A DNA stretch of 64,000 bases. Origin: Nitratidesulfovibrio sp. Lineage in GTDB: Bacteria; Desulfobacterota; Desulfovibrionia; Desulfovibrionales; Desulfovibrionaceae. Positions 36,056-44,276 of the stretch are shown in pieces (positions within the stretch are counted from its first letter, which is position 1; the number at the start of each line of letters is the position of its first letter). The stretch is from the NCBI RefSeq assembly GCF_040373385.1, contig NZ_JBDXXH010000002.1, forward strand, positions 558,001 through 622,000, written 5' to 3'. A program made the translations under genes and the position numbers. The notes beneath the pieces are model-generated. The model made no database searches. It had not been told where the DNA came from and saw only the letters and a program-made list of their open reading frames with translations.

Positions 36056-38369
36056 GTCGCACCTTCACGGGTGCGTGGGTTGAAACATGCGCAGGCCGGA
36101 CTGGTAGGCCAGTTCGGATGTCGCACCTTCACGGGTGCGTGGGTTGAAACTCTGGCGCGCCCGCCTTTACCAGGTGAGCGGAGAAGTCGCACCTTCACGG
36201 GTGCGTGGGTTGAAACCTTTTGGGTTGGAAACCCCCGTTTCCAACCCTGCAGTCGCACCTTCACGGGTGCGTGGGTTGAAACGCGACGCAGACCAGCGGC
36301 ATTGACGCGCGCAGCTGTCGCACCTTCACGGGTGCGTGGGTTGAAACATGCCGGGGGGAAGTGCCTCGATTACGCCGGGGGGTCGCACCTTCACGGGTGC
36401 GTGGGTTGAAACCATTTCGTCGTACGCGCGGATGGTGTAGGTCTGGTCGCACCTTCACGGGTGCGTGGGTTGAAACTCCTCCTTTGGAGGGGAGGGGGGA
36501 GGAGGTGGTGTCGCACCTTCACGGGTGCGTGGGTTGAAACACGCCCTTGGCAATTTCGTAGGCGTCGCCGCGCTGGTCGCACCTTCACGGGTGCGTGGGT
36601 TGAAACTTGACGTAGGAGCGAGCCTCGTCAAGGAACGTCTGTCGCACCTTCACGGGTGCGTGGGTTGAAACCTCGAAATCGGCGTCAACGCCAAGGGCGA
36701 GATCGGTCGCACCTTCACGGGTGCGTGGGTTGAAACGTCAGGTACAGGATGTGCTGTTCGTTGTAGTGGTGTCGCACCTTCACGGGTGCGTGGGTTGAAA
36801 CTGCAACCGGGTGGCCTCGCCACGCTTGACACACGTCGCACCTTCACGGGTGCGTGGGTTGAAACGGCCACTTGCTGCGGTCGGATCCGAACTTGTCGAC
36901 GTCGCACCTTCACGGGTGCGTGGGTTGAAACCTGCAGCTTTCGCTGGCGCTGGTGGCCACCCCCTTGTCGCACCTTCACGGGTGCGTGGGTTGAAACCTT
37001 CTTGGCCATGGTCACATCCTCACATTGCATCCGGTCGCACCTTCACGGGTGCGTGGGTTGAAACTTGTTCCCCTTGTTTTTCGCCTTTGGTTCCCCCCGT
37101 CGCACCTTCACGGGTGCGTGGGTTGAAACGGTGACGGCATGCGCCCCCAGGTCGCCAACCCGGTCGCACCTTCACGGGTGCGTGGGTTGAAACATGATGG
37201 ACGGGACCTATGCCGATGGCATCCCCACGTCGCACCTTCACGGGTGCGTGGGTTGAAACGAGCAATCGCTACGCACCGCCTTGGCTGGCAACGGTCGCAC
37301 CTTCACGGGTGCGTGGGTTGAAACCCCTTGCAGGACACGCTGGCCAACCTGGACAGCGTCGCACCTTCACGGGTGCGTGGGTTGAAACGCAACCAAGCTG
37401 CTGACGAAATAGGAGGTGCCGGGTCGCACCTTCACGGGTGCGTGGGTTGAAACCGCAACTGGCTGCATCGCAGGGCCGGGCGGTTGCGTCGCACCTTCAC
37501 GGGTGCGTGGGTTGAAACAGGGGCTCAAGGTCGCCCACCTTGCGCGCGGCATGTCGCACCTTCACGGGTGCGTGGGTTGAAACACCGAGTGGATGGCCTT
37601 CTACAAGCTGCGGCACGAGTCGCACCTTCACGGGTGCGTGGGTTGAAACGGCGAGAAGGCCGTACGAATCGCCGTCTTCGATAGTCGCACCTTCACGGGT
37701 GCGTGGGTTGAAACAAGCAACTAGCAGGGCCTGGCTCGCTGCCCGGATGGTCGCACCTTCACGGGTGCGTGGGTTGAAACATGATCTGCGAGGAGAAGTT
37801 GGTAATGGCGCTGCGGTCGCACCTTCACGGGTGCGTGGGTTGAAACGCTTGCCATCTAGCCCCCCAGGCTGCCCAGCACGGTCGCACCTTCACGGGTGCG
37901 TGGGTTGAAACTTTATACGTATCATCGTGGCGCAGTTTTTCTTTGTCGCACCTCCACGGGTGCGTGGGTTGAAACGCGTCGCTGCTGTGCCTGATGGCCG
38001 GGCGCGAGGCGTCGCACCTTCACGGGTGCGTGGGTTGAAACGACGTATCCTTCTGGTTGTAGAAGGTGTAGCCGTGTCGCACCTTCACGGGTGCGTGGGT
38101 TGAAACTTCACTGACCTGACCGGCGCTGATGAAGTCCTGAGTCGCACCGTCACGGGTGCGTGGGTTGAAACGTGGAGTTCGCGCCGAGGGTGGCTAAGGG
38201 GGATGAGGTCGAACCTTCACGGATGCGTGGGTTGAAAACTTGTCCAGCAATCGTTTAACGGCGGCGAGGTGGCGTCGTACCTTTGCGGGAGCGTGGGTTG
38301 AAACCAGGATTGCGACATTGCCGTGCGGCATGCCGAGTGCCGTGCTTACACGGGTGGGTGGGGTGAAAC
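36056..38369 (+). CRISPR. Type I-C CRISPR array, 36 repeats and 35 spacers
   Basis: Repeats are 31 bp, starting GTCGCACC and ending GGGTTGAAAC, with spacers of 33-36 bp. The stem CGCACC/GGTGCG around TTCACG is the expected Cas5c substrate. The first 29 repeats are identical. Copy 30 (37945) and copy 33 (38141) have one loop change each. Copies 34 (38208), 35 (38274) and 36 (38339) are increasingly degenerate with broken stems, which marks the trailer end. The spacer at 36998-37033 reads, in reverse, like a gene start with a ribosome-binding site and MAKK. No spacer origin can be checked here. Confidence 0.98.
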
Positions 38370-38678
38370 TCAATGGCGGGGGCATGCTGTCGCCAACCAC
38401 GTGTCGCATAAACGGGTGACCATCTTATTGTCCAAGGTTCAGAAGTGCCATAGGCTTGCAGCCCGTGACGGCTGCAAGCCTATAGGTTATATTCGCACGG
38501 CACCTGGGGTTGATGATTTTGAGCAACAGCGTCAGAACCACACGGAGGGTGCGTACAAGCTCATCGCTTCTCCCCTCCCCTAAAATGTCGGGACGTTCTG
38601 CTATCACGAAACCACACAAAATCTCCATCTCCCACCACTCAATCCCTGCCGCCAAGCTATGTTACCCAGGAGGAAGTC
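38370..38678. other. Gap between array and small membrane genes, with a perfect hairpin
   Basis: About 310 bp without a credible gene. ATAGGCTTGCAGCC (38450-38463) and GGCTGCAAGCCTAT (38470-38483) form a perfect 14-bp stem with a 6-nt loop. No T-run follows on either strand, so it is not a standard terminator. Confidence 0.5.
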
Positions 38679-38921
38679 ATGTCCCAAAACACATACATGA
38701 CGCTGTTGCTTCTCTTTTTCCTTGGCCTAGCTGTGTATGGATTCTGCATATCAAGGGAAAGCGTTGCCAAAGATACTCCAGCACGCAAAACGCCTCACGC
38801 TCCTCCTAACCCACCAGCGAATGAAGTAGCCGTCCTAAAGGGCCTGCTTGCCGAAGCGTACTTGGAGAATGCCCGGCTAAGGATGCAACTTGCCTCGCTC
38901 ACTGAGCATGCTTGCGACTAA
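38679..38921 (+). CDS. Small single-pass membrane protein, copy A
   Basis: An 80-aa protein: MSQNTYMT, one hydrophobic helix (LLLLFFLGLAVYGFCI), a Pro-rich linker and a C-terminal helix NEVAVLKGLLAEAYLENARL that looks like a short coiled coil. ATG at 38679 is preceded by CAGGAGGAAGTC. It is paralogous to the next gene, with identical translation-start context and the same NExAVLKxxLxEAYxENAxL segment. No known function. The context (followed by a structured RNA and Gabija) suggests a phage- or defence-related role. Confidence 0.7.
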   Translation: MSQNTYMTLLLLFFLGLAVYGFCISRESVAKDTPARKTPHAPPNPPANEVAVLKGLLAEAYLENARLRMQLASLTEHACD

Positions 38922-39012
38922 CTCATCTTCGTGCCAGCTAATCGCAGTTCAGAAGCTGCTCTAGGCTACTCACTATTTGCACAAACCCAGCAAGCTACCT
39001 CAGGAGGAAGTC

Positions 39013-39243
39013 ATGAACCCAAACTCATATCTCGCTTTATGGTTTCTTTTCGTCCTCACGGTTGCTGGCTACGTATATTACTCTAAAAGAAAATGGGGCG
39101 TAGACAGAAGTTCTTCGGACCGCATGCCTGCTCACACTGCGAACGAAGCAGCCGTCCTCAAGGTCATGCTTACCGAAGCATACATGGAGAACGCTATGCT
39201 AAAAGAAAGACTACGCGCATTCGAAGCGCAACCACACGAGTAA
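39013..39243 (+). CDS. Small single-pass membrane protein, copy B
   Basis: A 76-aa paralogue of copy A: MNPNSYLA, a hydrophobic helix (LWFLFVLTVAGYVYY), a short polar linker and NEAAVLKVMLTEAYMENAML. The ribosome-binding site and start (CAGGAGGAAGTCATG) are identical to those of copy A, which shows tandem duplication followed by divergence. A decayed third copy lies at 43670-43818. Confidence 0.7.
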   Translation: MNPNSYLALWFLFVLTVAGYVYYSKRKWGVDRSSSDRMPAHTANEAAVLKVMLTEAYMENAMLKERLRAFEAQPHE

Positions 39244-39348
39244 GTTCGCCCCACGAATGCATATTCTCTGAACACGACGACAGTGGATCCGCAAGCGTAA
39301 CACCCCAGACAGCGTCCCTTCTTTTACTCTCAAGACCTTCTCAATGTG

Positions 39349-39377
39349 TTGCGCCCCTGGGTGCTCAATGGTACATT
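39349..39377 (+). promoter_or_regulatory. Promoter of structured RNA copy 1
   Basis: TTGCGC (39349-39354), a 17-bp spacer, TACATT (39372-39377). The same boxes and spacing occur at 43907-43935 before RNA copy 2. Just downstream is TTTGCATGTACAAA, a near-palindrome that is perfect (TTTGTACGTACAAA) in copy 2 and could be an operator. Confidence 0.7.
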
Positions 39378-39381
39378 TTGC

Positions 39382-39521
39382 ATGTACAAAGTTCGAGGTG
39401 CGCGAATAGGCCAACAGCAGAAGTCTCGAAAAATCATAGTGCCGCATGATGAGACTTCTGAGTTTCTCCTTCGGCAGCAGCAAATAAAACGCCCCGTGGC
39501 GTGTCACGGGGCGTTTTATTT
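39382..39521 (+). ncRNA. Structured RNA of unknown function, copy 1
   Basis: About 140 nt from the expected start to the terminator. A 10-bp stem (39418-39427 with 39451-39460) encloses a 5-bp stem ATCAT/ATGAT with an 8-nt loop. A 17-bp terminator hairpin (39482-39498 with 39505-39521, including CGCCCCGTG/CACGGGGCG) ends it in a T-rich arm. Copy 2 keeps the promoter, the AAAAATCA loop region and the fold. One pair changes from T-A (39424-39454) to C-G (43982-44012). No ORF with a ribosome-binding site lies inside it. Confidence 0.65.
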
Positions 39522-39679
39522 GCTGCCATGTTCCGCCAGTGCATAGCTTTCAGCAATCCTCCCCTTTTTCGGCGAACCTTGACTCGCCTTGCCCCCCTTG
39601 GCGGCATCAACGCCTCGCCACCCCTCTGATAACAGCGAGTGCTCTCCTTAGGGAAAATTCGTCGGAGACGATTCACCAA

Positions 39680-41584
39680 TCAGGCAACGTGAATACTCTT
39701 GACCCCAGCCTTAATCAACAGCCTGTAAAGAGTCGCAATCTTTGATCGCGTACCACGCTGCGCACAGTATGTGAAAACGACACGCTGTTTTGCGCGCGTG
39801 AACGCGACAAAAAAACCAGCAGTAGCCTCGACCTGATCTCTAGAGAAACTCCACCACGCCCCATCATCCAAACCAACAAATATTACGCTGTGGTATTCGA
39901 GTCCCTTGCTTTTATGGATCGTCATCAAAGGGGTCGCGTAAATGCCTTCATAGTTGTCAAGCGCCGTCGGCCAGTCAGTATCGCCTATTGACGAATCCAG
40001 TAGGTGCTCTGCTGCTGAGTCCAGCACCTTTTCGAACCAGCTGCCTTGTCCGTAGGCTGGATGAAAAGCAATCACTCGCTCACGACCGATGAACTCCAGA
40101 ATATCGTTCACAATCGAACGCGACACCCTCTTCGATTTTGGAGGACTCGGATGAGCAGCACGAAGTTTGCGTACGTATGCGTCCAATTCTTGGGCAAGCT
40201 TTGCCTGTGCAACCTCATCGTCAGGAACGACTCCCCTTAGGGAGATGAGCGCCTCCTGACATTCTGTCCAATGTCGCCCAGCCCGAGCGGTCATAGCGAG
40301 ACGTAGAACCTTCATGATTAGTTCGGATGCCGCTTCCACCAGCAAGTCCTGAAGCTCGATGCTCCCAACCTTTCTAGCTTCGTTGCGCAGAGGAATTCCT
40401 GCGGCTACAAAAGCCGGTTCGAGAACCTTCGCGTAATCGTTAGCCTTCTGCCGGACCAGCAAAACAAAATCGCGTGGACTGAGCATGTGCGTCTTCATCT
40501 CAGTCGCGACAAAAGTGGCCAAGCGCTCCGCTTCGATTTCTGGCGACGAAAAGTCCCAAATGGTGCAGCTGTCGCCAGCAATCTTACCGACGGTCTTCGA
40601 CACCGGCGCCACGGCTCGGGCGTCCAGAGCCTGCGATAAGACGTGCTGGATACGCACCAACTCTGGAGACGATCTATAGTTGTTGTAGAGTGGCGTTCGC
40701 ATCGCACCGAACTCTTCATCAAAAACGGCAAAGGGATCATCCATCGCCATTGCCCATCGCATTATCTGCTGCTTATTGTCTCCGACGGCGGTAATCACGG
40801 TGTCTGCGCCAAGAAAGATTGTACGGACCAAGTCATATTGGATATGGGTCGTATCCTGGAACTCATCCATAAACAGATGCGAGTACGTCAGCCGAAGGGC
40901 ATCACGAGCCTTTGGATTAACCCGCAACAGAAGTTCGGCGAGTCGCCCGATCATGGGAAACGACAGGGTGCTTTTTCTGCCTTCATGAAGTGATTTTTGC
41001 CAGAATTTATCCGCAGCCCACTGAGCAGGTGTCGGATGAGGCCAGCCTTCCATAGGCAGCGGCGCCCCTACTAGGTAGCGGCGTTCGAAGGTTTCTATCG
41101 ATACCGCCTGGATGTCCGCGAAGGTGCCGACTGAGGCGGGAGGCGTTCCTACCTCCTGAGACAAAAAGCCTCGGTAATCCCGATCACCGGGGAGCATGAT
41201 GTCGTAGTCGCTCCGGGGCCGCCAACGCGCGGGCAACGCCTGGCCGAAGCGGTCAACCAGCCCTTTGGCAAAGGCGTCAAAGGTCATGGAATCGAAGCGT
41301 CCGGCATGATTGCGATGACAGCGCTGACGAACTCGCGCGGCGAGGTTCTTTGCGGCGTCGCGTTTGAAACAGATGGCGAGAATGCGCCTTGGCGCAGGCG
41401 AGATGCCCGTCTGAAGGAGATAGGCGGCGCGTTGCGCAAGCAATTCTGTCTTTCCTGCACCGGGACCAGCGATGACGGCGCGGTTATCGCTCGAGCGGAC
41501 GACCGTCAGCGCATTCGCTTCAAGCGCGTCCACACCCACGGGCTTCCAATCGTCCGGTCGAACCCGTCGCGAGAGCACCGTCAT
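39680..41584 (-). CDS. gajB: Gabija protein GajB-like UvrD/PcrA-family helicase
   Basis: A 634-aa SF1 helicase. Motif Ia/Walker A AGPGAGKTELLAQRAAYLL is near residue 40, Walker B FMDEFQDTTHIQYD near 241, motif III-like AVGDNKQQIMRW follows, and late motifs TIHKSKGLEYHSVIFVGLDD and VAFTRAKQRV are present. It begins 3 bp after the gajA stop. The pairing with an OLD-type nuclease on the same strand is the defining layout of Gabija anti-phage defence, where GajB senses or processes DNA ends and works with GajA. It is longer than the founding GajB. Confidence 0.85.
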   Translation of the reverse strand: MTVLSRRVRPDDWKPVGVDALEANALTVVRSSDNRAVIAGPGAGKTELLAQRAAYLLQTGISPAPRRILAICFKRDAAKNLAARVRQRCHRNHAGRFDSMTFDAFAKGLVDRFGQALPARWRPRSDYDIMLPGDRDYRGFLSQEVGTPPASVGTFADIQAVSIETFERRYLVGAPLPMEGWPHPTPAQWAADKFWQKSLHEGRKSTLSFPMIGRLAELLLRVNPKARDALRLTYSHLFMDEFQDTTHIQYDLVRTIFLGADTVITAVGDNKQQIMRWAMAMDDPFAVFDEEFGAMRTPLYNNYRSSPELVRIQHVLSQALDARAVAPVSKTVGKIAGDSCTIWDFSSPEIEAERLATFVATEMKTHMLSPRDFVLLVRQKANDYAKVLEPAFVAAGIPLRNEARKVGSIELQDLLVEAASELIMKVLRLAMTARAGRHWTECQEALISLRGVVPDDEVAQAKLAQELDAYVRKLRAAHPSPPKSKRVSRSIVNDILEFIGRERVIAFHPAYGQGSWFEKVLDSAAEHLLDSSIGDTDWPTALDNYEGIYATPLMTIHKSKGLEYHSVIFVGLDDGAWWSFSRDQVEATAGFFVAFTRAKQRVVFTYCAQRGTRSKIATLYRLLIKAGVKSIHVA

Positions 41585-41586
41585 AG

Positions 41587-43569
41587 CTAATCCCGCCGTA
41601 GCGACTTGGCGATGTGCGTTAGAACCTCGGCCAGAACTGAAGGCATTTCCTTGGCCAAGTCCTCTTTCTTGATGTGAGTTAGGGCCGCGAGGTGAGTTGC
41701 CGGTTTGCTGTGGGTGAGAAAATGGTAGCGATAAGCGGGCAGAAGAGCCGGATAGTCTTTGAACGGACCCGTGTAAATCGCAATTCCTGGTCCCGTTGTT
41801 CCAAGCACAACTTCTGCCGCCTTATCGGCGGCCATCTTCGGCCCCCCACCTTTGGGAATGATCGCCTTGTATGCATCGGGGAACGATTCGAGCATGGCAA
41901 GATCTAGATCGAGCGGTGCCGAGAAATAAACGCCATATTGCTTGAGGAACGTTACCCACCCAGATAGAAACTTGCGATCCTCGGCATCCTGCCAAGTGTG
42001 CATCTTTGCTAAGTCGTCATCGGATAATTTGCCTTCGGTGGTCAGTAGGAGCTTGGCTTTTGATTCGCCAAATTTAAGAAGTTCTTCAATCACCGATTTC
42101 ACCCGGCCAAAGCCACCGCCGTCGCGGCCCAAGTCGAGATCAAGGAGCGTCGCGTGCGGGATATCCAGGTGTCTCAGCAACCGCCAGAAGTGCTGTACAT
42201 GCCGCCCACCCAAGGGAACGATTGCGACAAAGGAAGGATCAATCAGGAGATCAAGCGCTTCGGCCAGACGAGGCAAGACAATCCGCTCCGAATCGCCTTC
42301 GACAAGCAGAACGAACCGAGCGAAGTAGAGTTCAGGGTAGGCCAGCATGGCACCGCGCACGAACTTGGCGGCCTCCTCCTCATCAGTCGGCATCTTAATT
42401 TCCTTGACCTTCGAAACGCGGGTCTTCGGATCGCAGCGGCAGTAGCGGACCTCATGCGGATTAACGCGGCTCAGCACCGACGGCGAATGACTGGTGATTA
42501 TGGCCTGGGCGCCTCCGGCATCGGTCAGCGATCTAACCTGACGGACAATGCGGGCGAGAAAGTAAGGCGAGAGATGGTTCTCCGGCTCTTCTAGAGCGAA
42601 CAGCGTGAGCGCGGGGATACGCAGGGTGTCGTTACGGAAGCCTTCCACCGTACCAGCCACCACCTCGCGCTCCAGATCGAAAACGGCCGCAGCCAGAGCG
42701 AAATAGAAAAGTGATTGCTGTCCGTCGCTCAAAGCGTCAAGTCCGCGTTCATGCCCGTCCGGCCCCTGCTCGAAGATAACGGCAATTTTGTTGACGACCT
42801 CCTCGAACCGACGACTGACCAGACTGAGCTTGGGTTTAGTATCGACTACGTCGTCATGAAGACCTGACCAGCGCGCCTGCAAAGCTTTACCGATCGCGGC
42901 AATCGCCGATTCGTTCCCGAACGCGCTAGCGAGATTTTCAGCGGTTTCCTGGACGGTTTTCTCGGTTTCGGATGACCATTCAATCGCGCGGAGCAGGCGA
43001 GCGGCGAGTGCGCCAGCCGTTGCCCGAACCTGAGTTGCCGCATCGCGACTGGCGGGTGTGTAGTAGAGCTGGATTAACCCTCGATCCGATGCCGAGACTG
43101 GATGGCGCTGGCGCTCAGCCGAATCATCGTTGAGTGTGTCCACCCAGAAAAGGTCCTGCGTAACCTCGCCTTCCGCTGTCCCGTCGTCTTCCCATCGCGC
43201 TTCGAGACGCAGGCGACAGGCCGGTGATTCGCCCTCCCGTTCGATCTGCATGTGTCGGAACGAGGGGGCGATTGTCTCAGGCGTTGCGCTGCCGTCGGCC
43301 AATTCGGGAAATCCGATCAACACGTCAACGAACAGAGCCTTGGCCTCTCGGTCGCTGGAGTCGTCCCCCGCCCCCAAGTGGAAATCCGAGCACTGCACGG
43401 TGCGCTGCGCACGCGACACGCCAAACATTTTCGACAGTGCGTGCAAAAGAGCTGTCTTGCCTGCCGCATTCGGACCGATGACAGCCGTGATCTCCGATGA
43501 AATCTGCACCGTTACGGGGTCAGGGCCAAAACAACGGAAGCCAGCCAAAGTTATAGATTCGATACGCAC
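41587..43569 (-). CDS. gajA: Gabija protein GajA-like OLD-family ATPase/TOPRIM nuclease
   Basis: A 660-aa protein. The N-terminal ABC-type ATPase has Walker A GPNAAGKTALLHAL near residue 35 and later LFALEEPENHLSP (Walker B) with ITSHSPSVLSRVNP. The C-terminal TOPRIM domain has LLVEGDSERIVLPRL near 418 and LLDLDLGRDGGG near 476, giving the acidic metal-binding residues. In Gabija, GajA is a nucleotide-inhibited DNA-nicking enzyme. Start GTG at 43569 after GGAGGGGG. A generic OLD nuclease-helicase pair of another defence class is the alternative. Confidence 0.85.
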   Translation of the reverse strand: MRIESITLAGFRCFGPDPVTVQISSEITAVIGPNAAGKTALLHALSKMFGVSRAQRTVQCSDFHLGAGDDSSDREAKALFVDVLIGFPELADGSATPETIAPSFRHMQIEREGESPACRLRLEARWEDDGTAEGEVTQDLFWVDTLNDDSAERQRHPVSASDRGLIQLYYTPASRDAATQVRATAGALAARLLRAIEWSSETEKTVQETAENLASAFGNESAIAAIGKALQARWSGLHDDVVDTKPKLSLVSRRFEEVVNKIAVIFEQGPDGHERGLDALSDGQQSLFYFALAAAVFDLEREVVAGTVEGFRNDTLRIPALTLFALEEPENHLSPYFLARIVRQVRSLTDAGGAQAIITSHSPSVLSRVNPHEVRYCRCDPKTRVSKVKEIKMPTDEEEAAKFVRGAMLAYPELYFARFVLLVEGDSERIVLPRLAEALDLLIDPSFVAIVPLGGRHVQHFWRLLRHLDIPHATLLDLDLGRDGGGFGRVKSVIEELLKFGESKAKLLLTTEGKLSDDDLAKMHTWQDAEDRKFLSGWVTFLKQYGVYFSAPLDLDLAMLESFPDAYKAIIPKGGGPKMAADKAAEVVLGTTGPGIAIYTGPFKDYPALLPAYRYHFLTHSKPATHLAALTHIKKEDLAKEMPSVLAEVLTHIAKSLRRD

Positions 43570-43669
43570 TAGTCCCCCTCCACGTGCGGCAACGTGCTTA
43601 TTCTCAGTGCAAACAATTGAATTATCGCATAACAGTTACGTCAAAGTTTTGTCGAGAGGGCTATAGGTG

Positions 43670-43818
43670 ATGACCACTCCAACACGCAAAACGCCTCACG
43701 CTCCAACTAGCCTGTCAGGGAATGAAGTAGCCGTCCTTAAGGGCATGCACGCCGAAGCGTACATGGAAACGCTCCGCTAAAAAAACTTCGCGCATTCGAA
43801 GCGCGATCACATGGGTAA
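43670..43818 (+). pseudogene. Decayed copy C of the small membrane protein gene
   Basis: Reads TRKTPHAPTSLSGNEVAVLK, close to copy A, then AEAYMETLR and a stop caused by a small deletion. Beyond the frameshift the DNA resumes homology to the end of copy B (CGCGCATTCGAAGCGC). The region coding for the membrane helix is missing where the gajA upstream sequence begins. It is therefore an A/B hybrid with a lost 5' end and a frameshift. Confidence 0.75.
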
Positions 43819-43906
43819 GCTCACAACCATCAGCCTCACCCTTGCGAACCGCTTGGCGTGCGACACTGTCGCCCCCCCACACACTCTTTCTGCACTATTC
43901 ACCGTG

Positions 43907-43935
43907 TTGCGCCCCTGGGTGCTCGATGGTACATT
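43907..43935 (+). promoter_or_regulatory. Promoter of structured RNA copy 2
   Basis: TTGCGC (43907-43912), a 17-bp spacer, TACATT (43930-43935), followed by the perfect palindrome TTTGTACGTACAAA at 43935-43948. Confidence 0.7.
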
Positions 43936-43939
43936 TTGT

Positions 43940-44072
43940 ACGTACAAAGTTCGAGGAAAGCGAACAGGCAGCGAACAAAAGCCTTGAAAAATCAAAGCTT
44001 TGCATGGATAGGCTTCCGAGTCTCGCTCCCGGCAACAAGCTAAAGACCCGTGATACACCACGGGTCTTTTTT
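43940..44072 (+). ncRNA. Structured RNA of unknown function, copy 2
   Basis: Homologue of the RNA at 39382-39521. AAGCCT (43979-43984) pairs with AGGCTT (44010-44015), and ATC/GAT pairs inside it. An 11-bp terminator (AAAGACCCGTG 44042-44052 with CACGGGTCTTT 44059-44069) with six T closes the gene. The terminator stem differs almost completely from copy 1 in sequence but keeps its position and form, as expected for a real transcript end. Confidence 0.65.
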
Positions 44073-44253
44073 GGGCCATGCCCGGCTTAGGATAGCTCTT
44101 CCTCTTGTCTTCACCCTCCCCCCCTTCTTGCATTTCGGGGACGAACCGGCTACCCAAATGGGTACAAAACACGGATACAAACCGGGGATACAACCTCCTT
44201 GGCATCTCTTTAGCATTCAAGGTGTTACAGTAGGTGTGGACGGGTACATAGAC
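44073..44253. repeat. Right end of island with GGATACAA-type repeats
   Basis: Contains GGGTACAAAAC (44160-44170), CGGATACAAAC (44172-44182) and GGGATACAACC (44185-44195), spaced about 12-13 bp apart and on the same strand. They are related to the repeats beside the integrase at the left end. Likely recombinase arm sites. Confidence 0.5.
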
Positions 44254-44271
44254 TCCCGCCGCCTCCACCAA
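44254..44271 (+). other. attR: right attachment core of the island
   Basis: TCCCGCCGCCTCCACCAA, identical to the 3' end of ssrA at 21684-21701. Only these 18 bp are repeated, so the left copy completes the functional tmRNA gene. Confidence 0.9.
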
Positions 44272-44276
44272 TTTCT

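Noticed and set aside
36071..37908. Multiple short open frames with repeated peptide strings inside the CRISPR array
   Set aside because: The recurring peptides are translations of the CRISPR repeat in different frames.
38425..38655. A 76-codon minus-strand open frame after the CRISPR array
   Set aside because: It runs through the perfect hairpin, has no ribosome-binding site, and shows no coding bias.
39349..39521. The structured RNA as a retron or as 6S RNA
   Set aside because: No reverse transcriptase gene is near either copy, and the fold lacks the long open-helix shape with a large central bubble expected of 6S RNA. I left it unassigned.
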